From an uncultured Collinsella sp. (lineage in GTDB: Bacteria; Actinomycetota; Coriobacteriia; Coriobacteriales; Coriobacteriaceae): a DNA stretch of 14,051 nucleotides. This document shows, piece after piece, positions 13,075-14,051 of the stretch. The position numbers and the translations under genes are program-made. The notes below the pieces were generated by a model. It was not told the DNA's origin and ran no database searches. It worked only from the letters and a program-made list of their open reading frames with translations. The DNA lies in assembly GCA_900547345.1 (NCBI GenBank), contig URGG01000051.1, positions 1 to 14,051 on the forward strand, given 5' to 3'. Numbering within the stretch: position 1 is the first letter of the stretch; every line of letters starts with the position of its first letter.

Positions 13075-14028
13075 CTACTGGCCGCGCACCCGGCGGGCGA
13101 TGCGGTCGGAAAGAGACGCCTTGTCGGCGCGGTTCTTACCCCAAAACGCGCAGGCCACCATGCCGGGACCCACGTGCGAGCCGATGGTGGGGCCCACGGA
13201 GCTTCGAATGATCGTAACGTCGGCGCAGCCCTCCTCCTTGCGGATGGCGGCTTCGAGCCAGTCACCCTCCTTTTCGGCATCGGCCGTCATGATGGCGATG
13301 GGCATGGTGCGATCGGGAACGTAGTTCTCGCGGAACGACTTGAGGATGGACTTGAGTGCCTTCTTGCGGCCGCGGTTGACGCCGATCAGCGACAGCGAGC
13401 CGGCCAGGTCGTAGGAGAGCTCGGGCTTGACGTCGAGCTTTGCCGTAAGCTGTGCCGCCGCGGGCGGAATGCGGCCGCCGGCAGCCAGTGCGTCGAAGCT
13501 CTCGAGCGTAAAGTAGCCGTGCACGTAGGTCTTTGCTTCGTTTGCCCAATCGACCAGCTGCTTGGCGGTCAGTCCCGCCGAACGCTGGCGCACGGCCTCG
13601 AGCGCCAAGAGCGCGCCGGCCGCGCAGGGCAGAGCGTTGTCGACCACGTAGAGCTCAAAGTTGGGATACTCGGCACGCACGGCATCTGCCGCCTGGCACG
13701 CGGAGTTGTAGCTCGACGACAGTGCCGAGGTAAAGCACAGGTAGACCGTGGGCGTGCCCTCTTTGGCGCACTCGGTAAAGAACTCGATATAGCGACCGAG
13801 CGACACAGCCGAGGTGGACACGCGGGCGCCGGCGCGCATGCGGTCGTAGAACTCCTTAGGGCTCATGCTCGACCAGATGTCGTCCGTGCGCTCCTCGCCA
13901 TCGATAATGAAGGGGAAACCCAGGATATCGACATCAAGGTTCGCGGCGACCTCGGGACTAAAGTCGCAGCAGGTATCGACGACGATGCGGCAACGGTCCG
14001 AATGGCCGGTAGATGCAGCCTTGTCCAT
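13075..14028 (-). CDS. DegV family fatty-acid-binding protein
   Basis: A cytoplasmic 317-residue protein. DegV (FakB-like) proteins bind a fatty acid, and some present it to the kinase FakA. The N-terminal domain has IVVDTCCDFSPE (15-26), and later TSAVSLGRYIEFF and CFTSALSSSYNSA match the family's lipid-contacting serine motifs. VVDNALPCAAGALL and FTLESFDALAAGGRI mark the domain junction. The C-terminal domain shows KPELSYDLAGSLSLIGVNRGRKKAL and SVGPTIGSHVGPGMVACAFWG. The start is ATG at 14028, with AAGGAG at 14037-14042, 8 nt upstream. A TTG at 14031 is an alternative start. It is separated from the dehydrogenase gene by 98 nt. No fakA is visible in the window. Confidence 0.9.
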   Translation of the reverse strand: MDKAASTGHSDRCRIVVDTCCDFSPEVAANLDVDILGFPFIIDGEERTDDIWSSMSPKEFYDRMRAGARVSTSAVSLGRYIEFFTECAKEGTPTVYLCFTSALSSSYNSACQAADAVRAEYPNFELYVVDNALPCAAGALLALEAVRQRSAGLTAKQLVDWANEAKTYVHGYFTLESFDALAAGGRIPPAAAQLTAKLDVKPELSYDLAGSLSLIGVNRGRKKALKSILKSFRENYVPDRTMPIAIMTADAEKEGDWLEAAIRKEEGCADVTIIRSSVGPTIGSHVGPGMVACAFWGKNRADKASLSDRIARRVRGQ

Positions 14029-14051
14029 CAAAGCGACTCCTTACGTAAAAA

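Noticed and set aside
11906..13324. 472-residue open frame on the plus strand
   Set aside because: It is antisense to the dehydrogenase and to part of degV. Its composition (Val, Ala, Gly, Arg runs) is that of a high-GC shadow frame, with no recognisable motif.

Overview
The window looks like the chromosome of a high-GC, host-associated Actinomycetota, most likely a gut Coriobacteriia such as Collinsella. This is inferred from codon and base composition, the pairing of a mannose-family PTS with amino-sugar enzymes, and a SurA-N-like membrane protein. No rRNA or other marker gene is present, so the assignment is provisional. No tRNA, rRNA, insertion sequence, prophage or CRISPR array was seen.

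Left half (about 1-6900, all genes on the minus strand): an amino-sugar uptake and catabolism locus. In transcription order it holds a mannose-family PTS operon (EIIA, a YajC-like protein, EIIB, EIIC, EIID) ending at a strong intrinsic terminator, a GntR/UTRA repressor gene with its own promoter, an AgaS-type sugar-phosphate isomerase/deaminase ending at a second terminator, and a NagA-type deacetylase. An identical 12-mer, TGGTAGTAACCA (TGGT-N4-ACCA, the form expected for NagR/DasR-like GntR regulators), overlaps the promoters of both the PTS operon and agaS. The likely route is import and phosphorylation of an N-acetylated or free hexosamine, deacetylation by NagA, then deamination/isomerisation by AgaS. 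AgaS suggests galactosamine or GalNAc rather than GlcNAc. The EIID protein has a long acidic insertion near its C-terminal membrane part.

Middle (6747-8405): a gene-free, relatively AT-rich stretch of about 700 bp with several inverted repeats and a repeated CGGTRAACGGT motif. It is followed by a plus-strand pair, a DUF2975 four-helix membrane protein and a small YozG-like XRE regulator, which has a perfect palindrome over its promoter. A 16-bp-stem bidirectional terminator closes this block.

Right half (8445-14028, minus strand): an apparent operon or operon series running DegV fatty-acid-binding protein, a beta-hydroxyacid dehydrogenase with a tandemly repeated His/Cys-rich tail, a two-helix membrane protein, a HEAT-like protein and an NAD-type isocitrate dehydrogenase. 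A hairpin follows, then a separate membrane-anchored SurA-N-like protein. The genes from the dehydrogenase to icd are packed 5-15 nt apart. The His/Cys tail (14 His and 9 Cys in 53 residues, built from 12-residue repeats) is the most unusual protein feature in the window.
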